DNA from: Diphasiastrum complanatum
Taxonomy: Eukaryota; Streptophyta; Lycopodiopsida; Lycopodiales; Lycopodiaceae
Assembly (NCBI GenBank): GCA_029204225.1
Contig: CM055101.1
Coordinates: 34,725,683-34,789,682 of the forward strand
DNA length: 64,000 nt
Direction: 5' to 3'
Positions 33,571-44,575 of the stretch are shown here, in pieces (positions within the stretch are counted from its first letter, which is position 1; the number at the start of each line of letters is the position of its first letter). Below the pieces are notes generated by a model, which saw only the letters and a program-made list of their open reading frames with translations, was not told where the DNA came from and searched no databases. A program made the position numbers and the translations under genes.

Positions 33571-34008
33571 TCTCAACAAATGCTAGTCTCCACTAAAATA
33601 GGAATCTTCCCTATAAAATAGGATCTAGGAGAATATGTACATCTTATCAAGTACATCTAGATCCACAAGTGTGAACAAAATCTTGACATGTGGGAGCATT
33701 TTCTCATTCACTTGGATGTGCAAGCTAATTACAAGAAAATTGACCAAATGATTTTTTCTTAGATTCTAGTCAAAAGTCAAGTTCACACTTGTGTAGGTCT
33801 ATCTAAAATGAATCTAGATATATACAAGTACATTTTCTACTTCCTTTCACACGTGAGAATAGGCTCCACACGTGTGAGATCTCAAAATGAACTTAGATCT
33901 CAAGATTAACATATTACATCAACCAAGTTGGAAGTGACAATTTCAGCACTCTGCGTCAATTCTAACTTGGTAAATCCAATGTACATCTATCTACAATTCC
34001 AAGAGCAA
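33571..34008 (-). repeat. Partial copia LTR, minus strand
   Basis: On the minus strand it runs toward TTTTAGTGGAGACTAGCA, where it stops at 33571; this end is shared with 29573-29614. Contains CACACGTGTG at 33867-33876 and TTCACACGTGAGAATAGG nearby. The RNase H tail to its right has the matching orientation. Confidence 0.65.
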
Positions 34009-34011
34009 ATC

Positions 34012-34258
34012 TTAACTTGAAAAATGGATCTTTAGCCAAGGCTTGGTTAAGATATTAGCTATGCACTCGGATGATGGCACATGATGAAGTTGTACCTTCT
34101 TGGATTGCACCTTCTCCCTCACAAAATGATGAGCTATCTCAATGTGCTTTCTTCTAGCATGGAATATAGGATTTATAGCAATTTGTTGAGATGCTTGATT
34201 ATCACAATAGATGCAAGAGATCTCCTCAGCCTTCATCACTTGAAGCTCCTCCAAAAGT
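34012..34258 (-). pseudogene. Copia RNase H C-terminal fragment
   Basis: Minus strand: LLEELQVMKAEEISCIYCDN, QASQQIAINPIFHARRKHIE, IAHHFVREKV and CIANILTKPW, the standard end of copia RNase H. Similarity breaks at about 34258, where unrelated sequence begins. Confidence 0.85.
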
Positions 34259-34654
34259 CTTGTCGACAAGGTTAATATAGATTTTGTGGTAAATAATGTC
34301 GAACCCACAGAGGACAACGTTAGAAAGTTATATATTTGATAAACTTTATGATTTAATTTTGAGTGAAGTGGCTTCATGTGTTATTCTGGTTGTCAACAAA
34401 CATTAGAAAGTAACCAGTATTACTTGTGTTGGGGCTATGTAGTGGCAATCTTGCCTCTATCAAATCGAATGAAATGCGTTTCTACGAACGAGATGTTATC
34501 AGAGTAGTACAGCAATACTACACTCCGACTGATTAAGGTGTCAACAGAGAGTCGAGAAATGTTTGATGTATTTGTGTTTGTGCAGACAATTAGTTAATTG
34601 CATTCGTGAACTATTCGGTTCTAGACAGAAGTCCTCAACAACTTAAGTCCAAGG
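34259..34654. other. Undetermined sequence
   Basis: Non-coding, more CpG than average. No repeat partner found in this window. Confidence 0.3.
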
Positions 34655-35117
34655 GTATGGTCCAAGACAACCCTAACCCTAGTTAATAAGTGAGAGAGAT
34701 TTGGCACCCTGCGTGTGTAAGTCCAACCCGATGATCACATAGAAGATTTGATTGATTAGAAAGTCAATAAAAGGACTTTAGGCCTTTTTGCGGGACTTTT
34801 AATGTCACAGGCCTAAATGTCAAGTTAGTGAATAAAGTTGGGTTTCCCTTCAAATTGGATGGTTTCCACATTTTTTTAAATTTGAATAATTAGGGAGGCA
34901 GAAATGGACCAATAGGATTCAGAGGCCAGAGTCCTCCTCTCTATTATAAAAAGAGACCAACTTGAGTTCCAACACATGTTCATTTTCTCATTTCAATAAA
35001 GCAGATTGGTTCTCTTCAGAAATGGATTGATGAATGTCCTTGCTCTTTTTCTTTCCTTCTCCATCTCTCATGCTTTCTTTGGTTTTTGCTAATTGTTGGA
35101 TCTGATTGTTATTTATT
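34655..35117 (+). repeat. Partial 5' LTR
   Basis: Matches 38895-39345 (CAACCCTAACCCTAGTTAAT to TGTTGGATCTGATTGTTATT). It stops there, whereas the 3' LTR and the inverted copy continue, so the end and the primer site are lost. Confidence 0.8.
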
Positions 35118-35693
35118 TGTTTTTCAATTTTTTTGTTTTCAGTATTTAATTTGCTGAGTTTTTTGAAAAGAGACAGTTAAAAAAAAAAAAAAGCAAAAAT
35201 TGAGAAAAGACTGATGAGCAAAAGTTAGAAAGTCATCAGCATGGAAAAAAGGAAGCACAGTATTTGATGAAAAATGACTTAAAAAATCACTATTTTGGTT
35301 AGATTTGGCCTATACAGTACCAGAAACCTTCACTGAGCTCTCAGGCTGTACATCCACTCTAGATTTATCTAATTTGAGGTGGGTGAAGGTTCCTTTCCAA
35401 AAAATTCCCGGTCTTTGAGTCAAGCGAAGGTTCAGTGATATGCCATTTTGGGAATCTTCGTCGAGCATCTTAACCTCATTATGAACCTTCGCCGATCTGC
35501 TAGATAATCTTAAAATGTCCAAATTAGATTGTCCATAGGTTCAGATTGTGAAAAAATGCATTTATGACAGTACTTGGGCAAAGGACCCTCCTGGGCGAAG
35601 GTTCATCCTTCGCCAGCCTTGGAAAATGTTTGCCTGATAGGTTCAGATCCCCAGAAACCTTCGCCGAGATTTTTATAGCCTATTTTCACAATA
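35118..35693 (+). other. Internal leader with recurring CCTTCGCC phrases
   Basis: Non-coding. AACCTTCGCCGA, CCTTCGCCAG, CCTTCACTGAG and GGCGAAGGTTCAT variants recur about six times on both strands, so short hairpins are possible. An A14 run lies near 35180. Confidence 0.45.
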
Positions 35694-38326
35694 TTGTACA
35701 TGCCTGCATATTTTTGTTTAGGATTGATCAACCAAACTAGTATTCAGTGTAATGGACCCACCAAATTCACCTATAAGTTGGCTGAATTCGATTCATTCCT
35801 CACTTGTGCTAGCGAAGCTCTTGCAAAATTTTCTTGCGACCAAAGCCTTCCAAAATTCCTGAACTACTTTCTGATATACTTTCACGCTTCTTACGTTACA
35901 AATCTGATTACTATGTCTTCTACTGATACTTCCCAGTCTCCGCGCTATACTATCCATCGTGATGTCCCATCTGCAACGGACATCATGATCCTTCCTAGCA
36001 CAAGCATGGTCACTCAATGGATGACCCTTGCGGAGCCTCTGCTCACTACAATGGGTATTCATGAGAGAGATTTTTTTGGCTGAATCAACATGGATTTCAT
36101 CACTCTTGCCTTCAGTACATGGAAGGAAGAGAAATCCAAATTTTATATCACTTTTCAGGGAGCAACACACAAGGTGCGCATCACTGAGGCCACCCTTGCA
36201 GCCATAGGTATAGCGTCTAGTACACAGGCCTCACCCAATCACAAGAAAGCCAAACATGCCATCAAGCCTTACATTGACCTCACCAATGATCTACATTGGA
36301 CCAACAATGAATATCCCATTGAAGCCATCACTGAGCCTGTCATACACACTGTTGTCTAGCTACTAAATAACTTTCTGATGGTTGGCAACCTCAGGAAAGA
36401 CCGCATCATGTCCCAGATCCTCCATAGGATAGTTGATTCCTATACCAAGTTGGCCAAATCCCCTCTTGAACCATATAATTGGTTCAAGACTATTTCTGGT
36501 GAGCTCAAATGAGCTATTAAGGGCAATACTAAGCAGCAGTTTATTGCTAGCTCTTAATTGTCTCTTCTAGCCGCTTCTCACCTAGAAAACAAAATCCATG
36601 GCTTCCACCTGGATTCTGTGCTTTCGGTCTACGAAGAAGCATCAGCCGAGTTGTCTCACCAGGCCTCAAGTTCTCATAGTCGTCGTCGTCCACGCAGCGA
36701 GATTGTCATTCCTAACTCACCTTTCGCGTCACGACGTCGCACTAGACATACATCGTCAGCTGCGCTTCCACCTCCTACTGCTGTTCACACTGAACTTCCT
36801 ATTCCCCCCATCTCTGATGCTTCCCTCGCCTCTGCTTCCACACAAGGATAGTCTGTGGCCATTGGGGCTATCATTTCCATCACAATTGGCCAGGTCGCCT
36901 CACCTCCGCACACCGAAGCCACTTCACCAAACACGTAGTTTTTTATGGATATGTTCGATGATTCCGACCCCCTTGGGGCCTGCCAAAATATTTGAAATGC
37001 CCCAGAGCTTTGCGCCCTTTGAACTCCAATCCCCTGGAAGAGGATTCGAACAGATCCATGATACTACTGTTGGTGTTGAAGACTCCACCCAGTCACTTCA
37101 AGCTGAAGACAACCCAGCTGCACTTCAGGTCGACAGAGTTGTGAAATCACCGAAATAGTTCGATGCCACAGTGCTTGAGGGATTTGAAGAAGAAGACATT
37201 TTTTTTTGAAGAAGAAGTATTGGCACCTATTCCACGCCAACCAAAGACAATACCATTAGGTCCTCTTGCTGCTGCCACCTCCACGATAGTCAATTCTGGT
37301 GATGCTCTCGGTTTGGTCTCAAGCCTTGCGCAAGTGATCCAGTCTATGCTGGATAAGAAGAAAGAAATGGAACAGAGAATTTCCGATATGGGCTCTGAAA
37401 ACACTCTGATCAGCCAGAAAATTGTCCAACTGGATTGAGAGTTGAAGGTTGCCAAGCAACATGAAGACAAGGTTGAAGCTGAAAAGAAGTTGGCCCAGCA
37501 ACAAGTTGATCGACTGGAAGAATACATCAGCTCCTTACAAAACGCTCTGACAACCGCACAAGATCAGGTGGATAAGGCCATGCAGGATGCAAAACAACAT
37601 ATGCAATTGCTGAAGGGTCAATTGCAGATGGCAGAGCAAGATTGCACGCGTCTCCAACGTGAATTGGATGTGACCACTGTTGAGCGTAATGCATACCTTC
37701 AAACACAAATACCAGATCATCCGGTCACACCGACGGAGATCGCGTATTTGTTCAAGAAAGTGAAAACATACAAAGTGGGCCTTCAGAAATTCCAAGGTCT
37801 CTTTGACAAGTTCAAAGGAGCAGCTTCAACCGAGTTGGCAAAGGCTAAAGAGACCATCACTGCCTATGAAAAAGCTGCCATTCAGGTATTGGAAGCTGGA
37901 CCACAGATCCCCATACCGGTCATGCCGCAATTCTCCCCTACATGCCAAGAAGCTATACCAATGGATACAGGGTTAGATTCGAGCATGGACCAGCGGGGAG
38001 CTCCAGATATAGCAAAACAACCGCCAATATTACCGGCAGTGCAAGAGGGTCCATCCTCATCAAGGATCACACCTCTATTCAGAAGGCCCATCACCTTCTT
38101 AAAGCAACATCCGCATGATTCCTCACGTGGTGGTTGGGTTCTGAAATTTAGGACGTCCGAGATAAAGGCTGGCAAAGAGTTGGACAAAATACCTGCATTG
38201 GAAGAGCAGCCGGCATGGAGAATTGCAGTGTTTGAGAAAACTCCAAAATCCATCAGGAGTTACGTCACCAGCCCTCGCCAATTGCAGGGTAGATCCTTAT
38301 TATGTGCCAATGTCGAGAAGGAATAA
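35694..38326 (+). pseudogene. Decayed large ORF with N-terminal unknown domain and coiled coil
   Basis: One frame from about 35694 to 36950, then a shifted frame from 37163 to a TAA at 38324. Stops lie at 36081, 36357, about 36510, 36555, 36849 and 37436. The N-terminal part (WKEEKSKFYITFQGATHKVR, ITEATLAAIGIA) resembles in style the ORF1-like proteins of plant non-autonomous elements, but I cannot name it. It is followed by a Ser/Pro/Arg-rich stretch (SSSHSRRRPRSEIVIP). The C-terminal half is an obvious coiled coil: EDKVEAEKKLAQQQVDRLEE, ISSLQNALTTAQDQVDKAMQ, QLQMAEQDCTRLQRELD. It reads as a former real protein, now dead here. Confidence 0.65.
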
Positions 38327-38862
38327 ATGGAAGGATTTGGGATTGGCTATGGACAAAATCACCATCCATACACCCAATTGGCCAATCATCCATCAGCCCT
38401 ACAACTGGACAATCTCAGTGGACTTCCACCGAGACTTACAAGCCTAATAGAGAGAGTATGTCCACTCTCCAGATCCAACGGTGCGACAATCGGCAATGTT
38501 TGCAAAAGATCTAACTCTGTTGGCGTTAGTGGCAACCTGATGGACAATTGTCTCCCTCCTCTGGCGTTCAATCCAAATAAGCCGATGGCCTCAAAGCAAA
38601 TCAAAGATCAGCTGTCGGTTGCTCGTTTATACTTTCGTACAACAATGATGGGAGGCTCCTGGGAATCATGCTTCACATCATGGACAACCTCAAAGTGGAT
38701 TGCCAGAGCCAACCATTGTTTTCTGTCACACAATTTGGATTTTAATACTGCACGCCTCGACTTTATGGAGAAGGTGCAGTACCATGTAATAAAGATCCGG
38801 CGCGAAGCCAATAAAAGTCCCCAATAACTGCATCTCGCAGGTGTCGTGGGACCGCCACCAAT
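38327..38862 (+). pseudogene. C-terminal coding remnant of the same element
   Basis: A frame at 38327-38827 ends QIKDQLSVARLYFRTT, then ARLDFMEKVQYHVIKIRREA. A second frame near 38300-38440 reads KWKDLGLAMDKITIHTPNWP. Both look like protein and probably continue the upstream ORF after frameshifts, up to the polypurine tract. Confidence 0.5.
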
Positions 38863-38877
38863 TTTGGTGGGGGATAC

Positions 38878-39515
38878 TATTGGAGGATTTGCGGATCCCA
38901 AGGCAACCCTAACCCTAGTTAATAAGTGAGAGGGATTTGGCACCCTGCGTGTGTAAGTCCAACCTGATGATCACATAGAAGATTTGATTGATTAAAAAGT
39001 CAATAGAAGGACTTTAGGCCTTTTTGCAAGACTTTTAATGTCGCAGGCCTATATATCAAGTTAGTGAATAAAGTTGGGTTTCCCTCCATATTGGATGGTT
39101 CCCACCATTTTTTAAATTTGAATAATTAGGGAGGCAGAAATGGACCAATAGGATTCAGAGGCCAGGGTCCTCCTCTCTATTATAAAAAGGGACCAACTCG
39201 AGTTCGTACACATGTTCATTTTCGCATTTCAATAAAGCAGATTGGTTCTCTTCATAAATGTATTGATGAATGTCCTTGCTCTTCTTCTTTCCTTCTCCAT
39301 CTCTCATGCTTTTTGCTAATTGTTGGATTTGATTGTTATTGGGATTGTGTGTTATTCTACTTTTTATGAGAGAGAAAGGGTAAGCTATCTTTGTTGTGGA
39401 TGCGTAGTGTTAATGGGTGTAGTGTTAATGGATGCGTAGTGTTAATGGTTAGGGTTAATGGATGTTAAAATTAGATGTGAATCCTCCATACATGTTGAAA
39501 TCTGAACTATACTAT
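38878..39515 (+). repeat. 3' LTR
   Basis: Starts TATTGGAGGATTTGCGGATC (TG mutated to TA; the inverted copy at 33413 has TGTTGGAGG). It continues to about 39515, where similarity to the inverted copy ends. It holds a plausible promoter (TATTATAAAAAGGGACC at about 39177). Confidence 0.85.
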
Positions 39516-39557
39516 CGAGACAAATCTTGCAAGTCCTTGTGAGACTCCAAGCCTTAT

Positions 39558-39746
39558 TCACTTTCCACAAAGGAAACACCTTTCCTTGGATTTGTCCTTC
39601 TTGTATTTGTATTTCGAACTTGAAGCTCCATCTTTCACCTCAGCCCCCTTGCTTTGGTTCTCCTTGGATGGATTAGTCTTCTTTTTGTAGCATCTTGAGG
39701 AAAAATATCCTCCCTTGCCACAAAGGTTGCACTTAGGTGGCATCAC
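39558..39746 (-). pseudogene. Copia Gag zinc-knuckle fragment
   Basis: Minus strand: PPKCNLCGKGGYFSSRCYKK (zinc knuckle with His replaced by Tyr), a Lys/Ser-rich spacer and a second knuckle start RCFLCGK, then a stop. Typical of copia Gag C-termini. Truncated on both sides. Confidence 0.75.
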
Positions 39747-40302
39747 ATATCCCCTTCCTCAAATGTGAAACGTCCTCGTGAACATATAATCTTTATTTCG
39801 AGGATCATTCGCGAAACATTCGGTTCTTCAGATATTCGTTAAGGTGAAAAGATATTTCTTCATATGTTTTTTCCTTTAGATATTTCTTCTGCTTTAGAGA
39901 CATATGACTTTGCTGCTTCTTGAATTGAATAGGTTGGAGTTGATCGTTGAATTATTGATGAGAACATGAATCAAACTTCAAAACATCTTCAAAACTTCAT
40001 AGATTCAGCGTTCAGCATCACATAGAAACATCACCATTACATAGGCAAGAATGAATATTCATGATTGATTCAATTCTTCATGTAATCGTTAGGCTAGCTC
40101 CAAATTTCATTGAGTCTCGTATAACATCAAGGTTTCCTTTGCTTTCGTATAACAGCCAACTAGTAGGTTGCCGAATTCTTCAAGCTTACTCAGGAGCAAT
40201 GTTCCATCAAACAACTCCTAAGTTAACTTTTCATCCTCATTTGAATCACTATGAAGTGTGATTTCCTTACAATAGCGAGCTGAAAATCTTATAAAAGAAC
40301 TT
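39747..40302. other. Undetermined sequence with one TTCGCGAA site
   Basis: ATTCGCGAAAC at 39807-39817 and ATATTCGTTAAGG nearby resemble the LTR repeats at 14.6-17.2 kb, so a fragment of that LTR family may be present. No coding sequence recognised. Confidence 0.3.
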
Positions 40303-40707
40303 TTAACATAAAGATTCAGGACAAAAAATAATGTCTTTGCTTGCAACAGTTCCAAACTGCCAAAATGAATATGTACGAAATTGCTTATAACAAAGTGACT
40401 TCCTTTGGTCTTGCAGATTGTGTCGAATCTCCGCAAAATAATCAGCAAGGTTTCGCTCCCAATCCACGTAAAGACTGAAAAGTTTGGGATAGGCCATATT
40501 TACATTGATCAGCAAACCTGCATCATCAAAAGCACCTAAATCCACAACATCTTTTGATTTGTACACTTGGAACTGCAACTTCCGCATCCAAAATTGTCGT
40601 TTATTGTCTTCATTTCGCAAAAATTGATATTTTTTAATATGGATATACTCTAAGACATACATAGCAGAAGAGCCTATGTATAACTCAGCTGATCCGAAAG
40701 GCACGAC
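40303..40707 (-). CDS. Unrecognised open frame, cut by an LTR
   Basis: A minus-strand frame of about 135 codons with no stop. It reads VVPFGSAELYIGSSAMYVLE, then IHIKKYQFLRNEDNKRQFWM, RKLQFQVYKSKDVVDLGAFD, DAGLLINVNMAYPKLFSLYV and DWERNLADYFAEIRHNL. The composition (aromatics, charged helices, few Ser) is that of a folded globular protein and unlike Gag or pol. The frame has no ATG at its 5' end because an LTR starts at 40708, so the upstream part is lost or displaced. The family is unknown to me; it may be an exon of a host gene or a captured gene piece. Function not assigned. Confidence 0.4.
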   Translation of the reverse strand, partial: VVPFGSAELYIGSSAMYVLEYIHIKKYQFLRNEDNKRQFWMRKLQFQVYKSKDVVDLGAFDDAGLLINVNMAYPKLFSLYVDWERNLADYFAEIRHNLQDQRKSLCYKQFRTYSFWQFGTVASKDIIFCPESLC

Positions 40708-41503
40708 TGACAAAATTTCCAGAATTCACACGTGTGGGGAATGTCCACAAGTATGATTGACCTTGATTAAGCTTTGTGATTAGCACAGTAACCTGATTTT
40801 AGATTGTTTAACAAATCTAGTTCAGAAGAAATGGCTTAACCACAATCTAGCATGCTAAGCATCAGAATATGATAGCAATGAATCAAAGAATGAACAAAAG
40901 TACAAGATTTCAGTGTATTAGCATTAGCTTCAACACGAGTTAGAGAGAGAAAGCTAGAGTTATAACAAGCAAAGAAGTTTAGATCCAAAATGGCATGAGG
41001 TAGCTACAAAACTTTGGTTCTTCATCATTGATTGTGAGGAGAGCTACACATATTTATGGAGATTGAGGTAGCTCGAGGTAGAACCACATCTATCCATTCC
41101 AAAATGACAACTAAAGTGACATCTAGAGTCTATGTGACATTTGTCACTTGCCATGCATGAAATTCTACCAACTTTTTACAAGTGTATTAATTCTAACTAA
41201 CAAAGTACAAATCATCATGCATGTGTCCATTACACTTTGTGCATGCCTTGCATGTCCCTATGGATCACTTACAATCAATGCATGTGAATTGCCACGAGTT
41301 TCTACAAGCATGACTTTGCCAATTCTATGTCTACAAACTATATGCAAGTTGTATTCTTCAAACTAGACTTTACATAACCATGTAGCTCAAGTTCTATGTA
41401 GGCCAAACTTGGCATTTTGCATTTATGAGCTACATACTTGCATGGTACAACATTTGTAGCAAGCCAAGAAATCAATATGGATTTGTTTTTCCAATTTTAA
41501 CAC
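40708..41503 (-). repeat. 3' LTR of a minus-strand copia element
   Basis: In minus orientation starts TGTTAAAATTGGAAAAAC after the purine tract TTTTTAGGGGGAG (41504-41518). Ends near TGACAAAATTTCCAGAATTC at 40708. It shares long runs with 43742-44575 (GAATGTCCACAAG, GATTAAGCTTTGTGATT, TGATAGCAATGAATCAAAGA). Contains CACACGTGTG at 40727-40736. Confidence 0.85.
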
Positions 41504-42640
41504 TCCCCCTAAAAATAATCTATATTGATTTGAACATGGATCTTGGTATAACTCCAAGATTGGATCTATGCTTGATGAAGGAACTTTTGCTCAAAGGTTT
41601 GGTGAGCATATCAGCTATACAAGATGATGTGTCGATGTGCTCCAAATTGATTTCCCTTCCAATGAGCTTCTCTCTCACGAAGTGATGTGCAACTTCGATA
41701 TGCTTGTTCCTTGCATGGAATATTGGGTTGTTGGCAAGGGCTTGAGCTGAAATGTTGTCACACATGATCATAGGTAGATCCTCTTCCAAGATTATCTTTA
41801 GTTTCACTAGTAACCTCTTGATCCAAAGCACTTCCTTTGTTGTTGTAATGAGTGCCTTGTACTCAGCTTCACATGATGAGAGTGATGCAGTATCTTGCTT
41901 TTTGGAAAGCCAAGATATCAAATTTCCTCCAAGATATATGACATAAGCACTTGTAGATTTTCGATCTGCTCTATCACTTTCAAAATCTGAGTCAGAATAA
42001 CCAATAATAGAAAGATCTTCACTTTTATACAATAAACCAAAATCAAAAGTTGAAGATATTTATCTAAGCACTCTCTTGGCCATTTTCCAATGACAGATAG
42101 TAGGATTTTGCATAGCCTGGCTCAACTTATGAACACTAAAGCTTATGTCAGGTCTAGTTATTGTGAGCCAAATTAAGGAGCCTATAAGACATCTAAAAAG
42201 CGTGATGTCCACAAAGGATGTTTCATCACCTTTGTTAGAATCCTTTACATTTTGCTCCATAGGTGTTTCTATACTCTTACAATTCAACATATTGAACTTC
42301 TTTAACATTGAAAGAGCATACTTGGATTGACATACAAAAGCTTTATCTTTAAGAAAGTCAATCTCTAATCCTAGAATATAGTGAATTTTTCCAAGACCTT
42401 GCATCTTGAACTCTTTTCCAAGTGCAATCTTGGTTTCCTCAACTAACTTGATACTACTTCCTGTCAGAATGATATCATCAACATAAATAAGAAGAATGAC
42501 AATATCTTTATCAAAAAACTTGACATATAAGGAAAGATCATAGTTACTAAGATTAAATCCTAGTGACTCAAGAAAGGTGTTAAGTCAAGAATACCATGAC
42601 CTTGGAGCTTGCTTCAATCCATATAAACTTTTGAAGAGCA
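41504..42640 (-). pseudogene. Copia RT C-terminal half and RNase H
   Basis: Minus strand, from right: SLYGLKQAPRSWYS, then LIYVDDIILTGSS with the catalytic YVDD intact at 42474-42485, then LGKIHYILGLEIDFLKDKAF, DITLFRCLIGSLIWLT, a stop near 42059, then RNase H: GYSDSDFESDRADRKSTSAY, KKQDTASLSSCEAEYKALIT, VLWIKRLL, NPIFHARNKHIEVAHHFVRE, CIADMLTKPLSKS. Few lesions, so it is fairly recent. The upstream RT, integrase, protease and gag are missing; the sequence breaks at about 42640. Confidence 0.9.
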
Positions 42641-43741
42641 AGTCCGAACGAAAAATTTCCAAGCTACAGATGCGTGTGTCAATGCAGCTATCACTTGACT
42701 CGACAATGCCACTGCCGATCATACCTGTGAGAGTGTTCCCTCAAAATGCCACTTGACGTTGGTTGGTTCGAACCCCAAGAGTTGAACCTGATCACAAGAA
42801 TTTTTCACATGTAACCGGCATACCATGCCTACCTCTCACATGTGATTGCTTGCCCTCTCAAAATTGTCGTCAATGATGAGTAGTCATGCCGCCAAACTGC
42901 ACTTCCGTCGCCAATACTAGCTTTCTCCACACAATTCCGCTATCATTCGCCCCCATATTGCATTCACTGCCTCCAAATACCTTGTTACCCTGTCAGGATT
43001 AAGTAATAATGATAAAAGTCATAATGCCTCATTGTACCACCCTGTAGCAAGTTTCACCAGCCAAAAATTGCCCCAAATTTGGCCCTACGGTACCCAAATA
43101 ACGAATGTAGCCCATCACTAGGTCACCCACACTCCGGTCGATAGAATGGTAATGAAAACACCCAAAAACACCTTTTTTCCTGCTTTGTGACATCGCTTTG
43201 TCCGTTGGCTCTGAGCATCTAGTTTCAAGGGTCATTTTGGTCCAAGGATGGCCAAAAAAGGTGCCCTCTAGCTATAGTTAGCCCTCTCCAAATATTGCCC
43301 TTGCAAAATGAACTGTAACTTCGTAATGATGTTTCTTAATGAAGAAATGCGCTTCTGGCATGTCGGGTCCCAATTCACATTTCAATGTGAAAATTTTTAA
43401 TGAAGAATTTTCAAGGACTGGCCTTCAACCCTTTTAGGGCTCTCTTCAAACCCATCCAAGGGTGTTCCTTGATCCTGCGGCCTACATTTGTCTCTCCACA
43501 CTCGATCTTCACCGTTGATTAGAAGACTTGGAGATCAAGTGGCCACACACATTTTTGTGCACCGAAACACTCCTATACACGATGGCATTCACGCGACTGG
43601 GCGCACGTGAGGCCCCACAACCTCTCCACGGCCTTCTTCCCAACCTTTCTTTCTTTCTCTCATGTTTGCAAAGCTATGGCTGCCAGATACAATCTGATCC
43701 AGCTCAATGTTGGCTCCACGGTGTGCCACGGCCTTTTGCAG
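42641..43741. other. CpG-richer insert of unknown nature
   Basis: Base composition differs from its surroundings (more C and CpG). GGTTCGAACCCC near 42765 matches a polymerase III B box, but no A box is clear. No coding frame with recognisable motifs. It replaces the missing 5' part of the copia element and its primer site. Confidence 0.3.
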
Positions 43742-44575
43742 TGTTGAAAATTCTAGAATTCACCATGTGGGGAATGTCCACAAGAGTGACTGATCTTGAT
43801 TAAGCTTTGTGATTGGCACAGTACCCTGATTCTAGATTGTTCAACAAAATCTCATTCAGAAGATATGGCTAATTCACAATCTAGCATGCTAATCAATAGA
43901 CTATGATAGCAATGAATCAAAGAATGATTAAAAGTACAAGATTACAATGCATAAGCATTAGCCTCAACACAAGTTAGAGAGAGAGAGCTAGAGAGATAAC
44001 AAGAAAAAACAGTTTAGATCCAACCAAGCATGAGATAGCTACAAAACTTTGGTTCTTCATTACTTTGTGAATGAGAATGATATGTACATATATAGGAGAG
44101 CCAAAATTCGTGGTACTCCTTGCATTCAATGCACATCCTACACCTATTCAAGTGCAAACAACTATTAACTTGACACCTAACTGCTAGCATGCATAGGTTG
44201 CACCTAACTTCTACCTACTTTCTCCAAATGGCAATTTCTCAACTAGCCATGTACAAATCTACATGCATGTGTCCATTAGAGTGATTGCATGCTTTGCATG
44301 TCACTATGGAAACTTAGGACATTATGCATTTATTGTGGCTCGAGTTTCTACAAGGTCATAATTGACCAATTCCATGTGAATCTCTATATGCATGTCAAAC
44401 TAGACATTGTCAACATTATTGCATATCATACTAGACCAACTAGACTTTATGCATGTCATTGGAATTTGATCTACCTAACCCAAACTCGTCCTATTCTACA
44501 AGGATATGTGCTCAATTCACGTACCTTGGATATGTACAAAATATTTACATGGGAAGGATCCCCCAAACATTAACA
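43742..44575 (-). repeat. Second LTR of the 40.7-kb family
   Basis: Begins TGTTGAAAATTCTAGAATTC and ends CCCCAAACATTAACA; it aligns with 40708-41503. No primer-binding site adjoins it on the expected (left) side, so it is either a displaced 5' LTR after deletion or part of another copy. Confidence 0.8.

Larger units (their letters stand above)
34655..39515 (+). mobile_element. Non-autonomous LTR element with a coiled-coil ORF and no pol
   Basis: A partial 5' LTR (34655-35117) and a 3' LTR (38878-39515) share long runs, for example GGCACCCTGCGTGTGTAAGT and TTTAGGCCTTTTTGC. The 3' LTR follows a purine-rich tract (TTTTGGTGGGGGATAC). The internal 3.7 kb encodes a decayed protein of roughly 900 residues and nothing like protease, integrase, RT or RNase H. 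The long non-pol ORF and TTGGTGGGGG-type tract recall non-autonomous Ty3/gypsy (Tat/Athila-like) or LARD elements; this assignment is inference. Confidence 0.7.

Noticed and set aside
36598-37158. 186-codon plus-strand frame overlapping the coiled-coil pseudogene
   Set aside because: Out-of-frame reading of a Ser/Pro-rich part of the element ORF; the frame at 36558 continues the upstream protein and is the likelier one.
37147-38253. Minus-strand frames of 61-126 codons
   Set aside because: Antisense shadows of the coiled-coil coding sequence.
42755-42800. Possible tRNA gene or SINE head from GGTTCGAACCCC
   Set aside because: Matches a B box but I cannot find an A box or cloverleaf around it.
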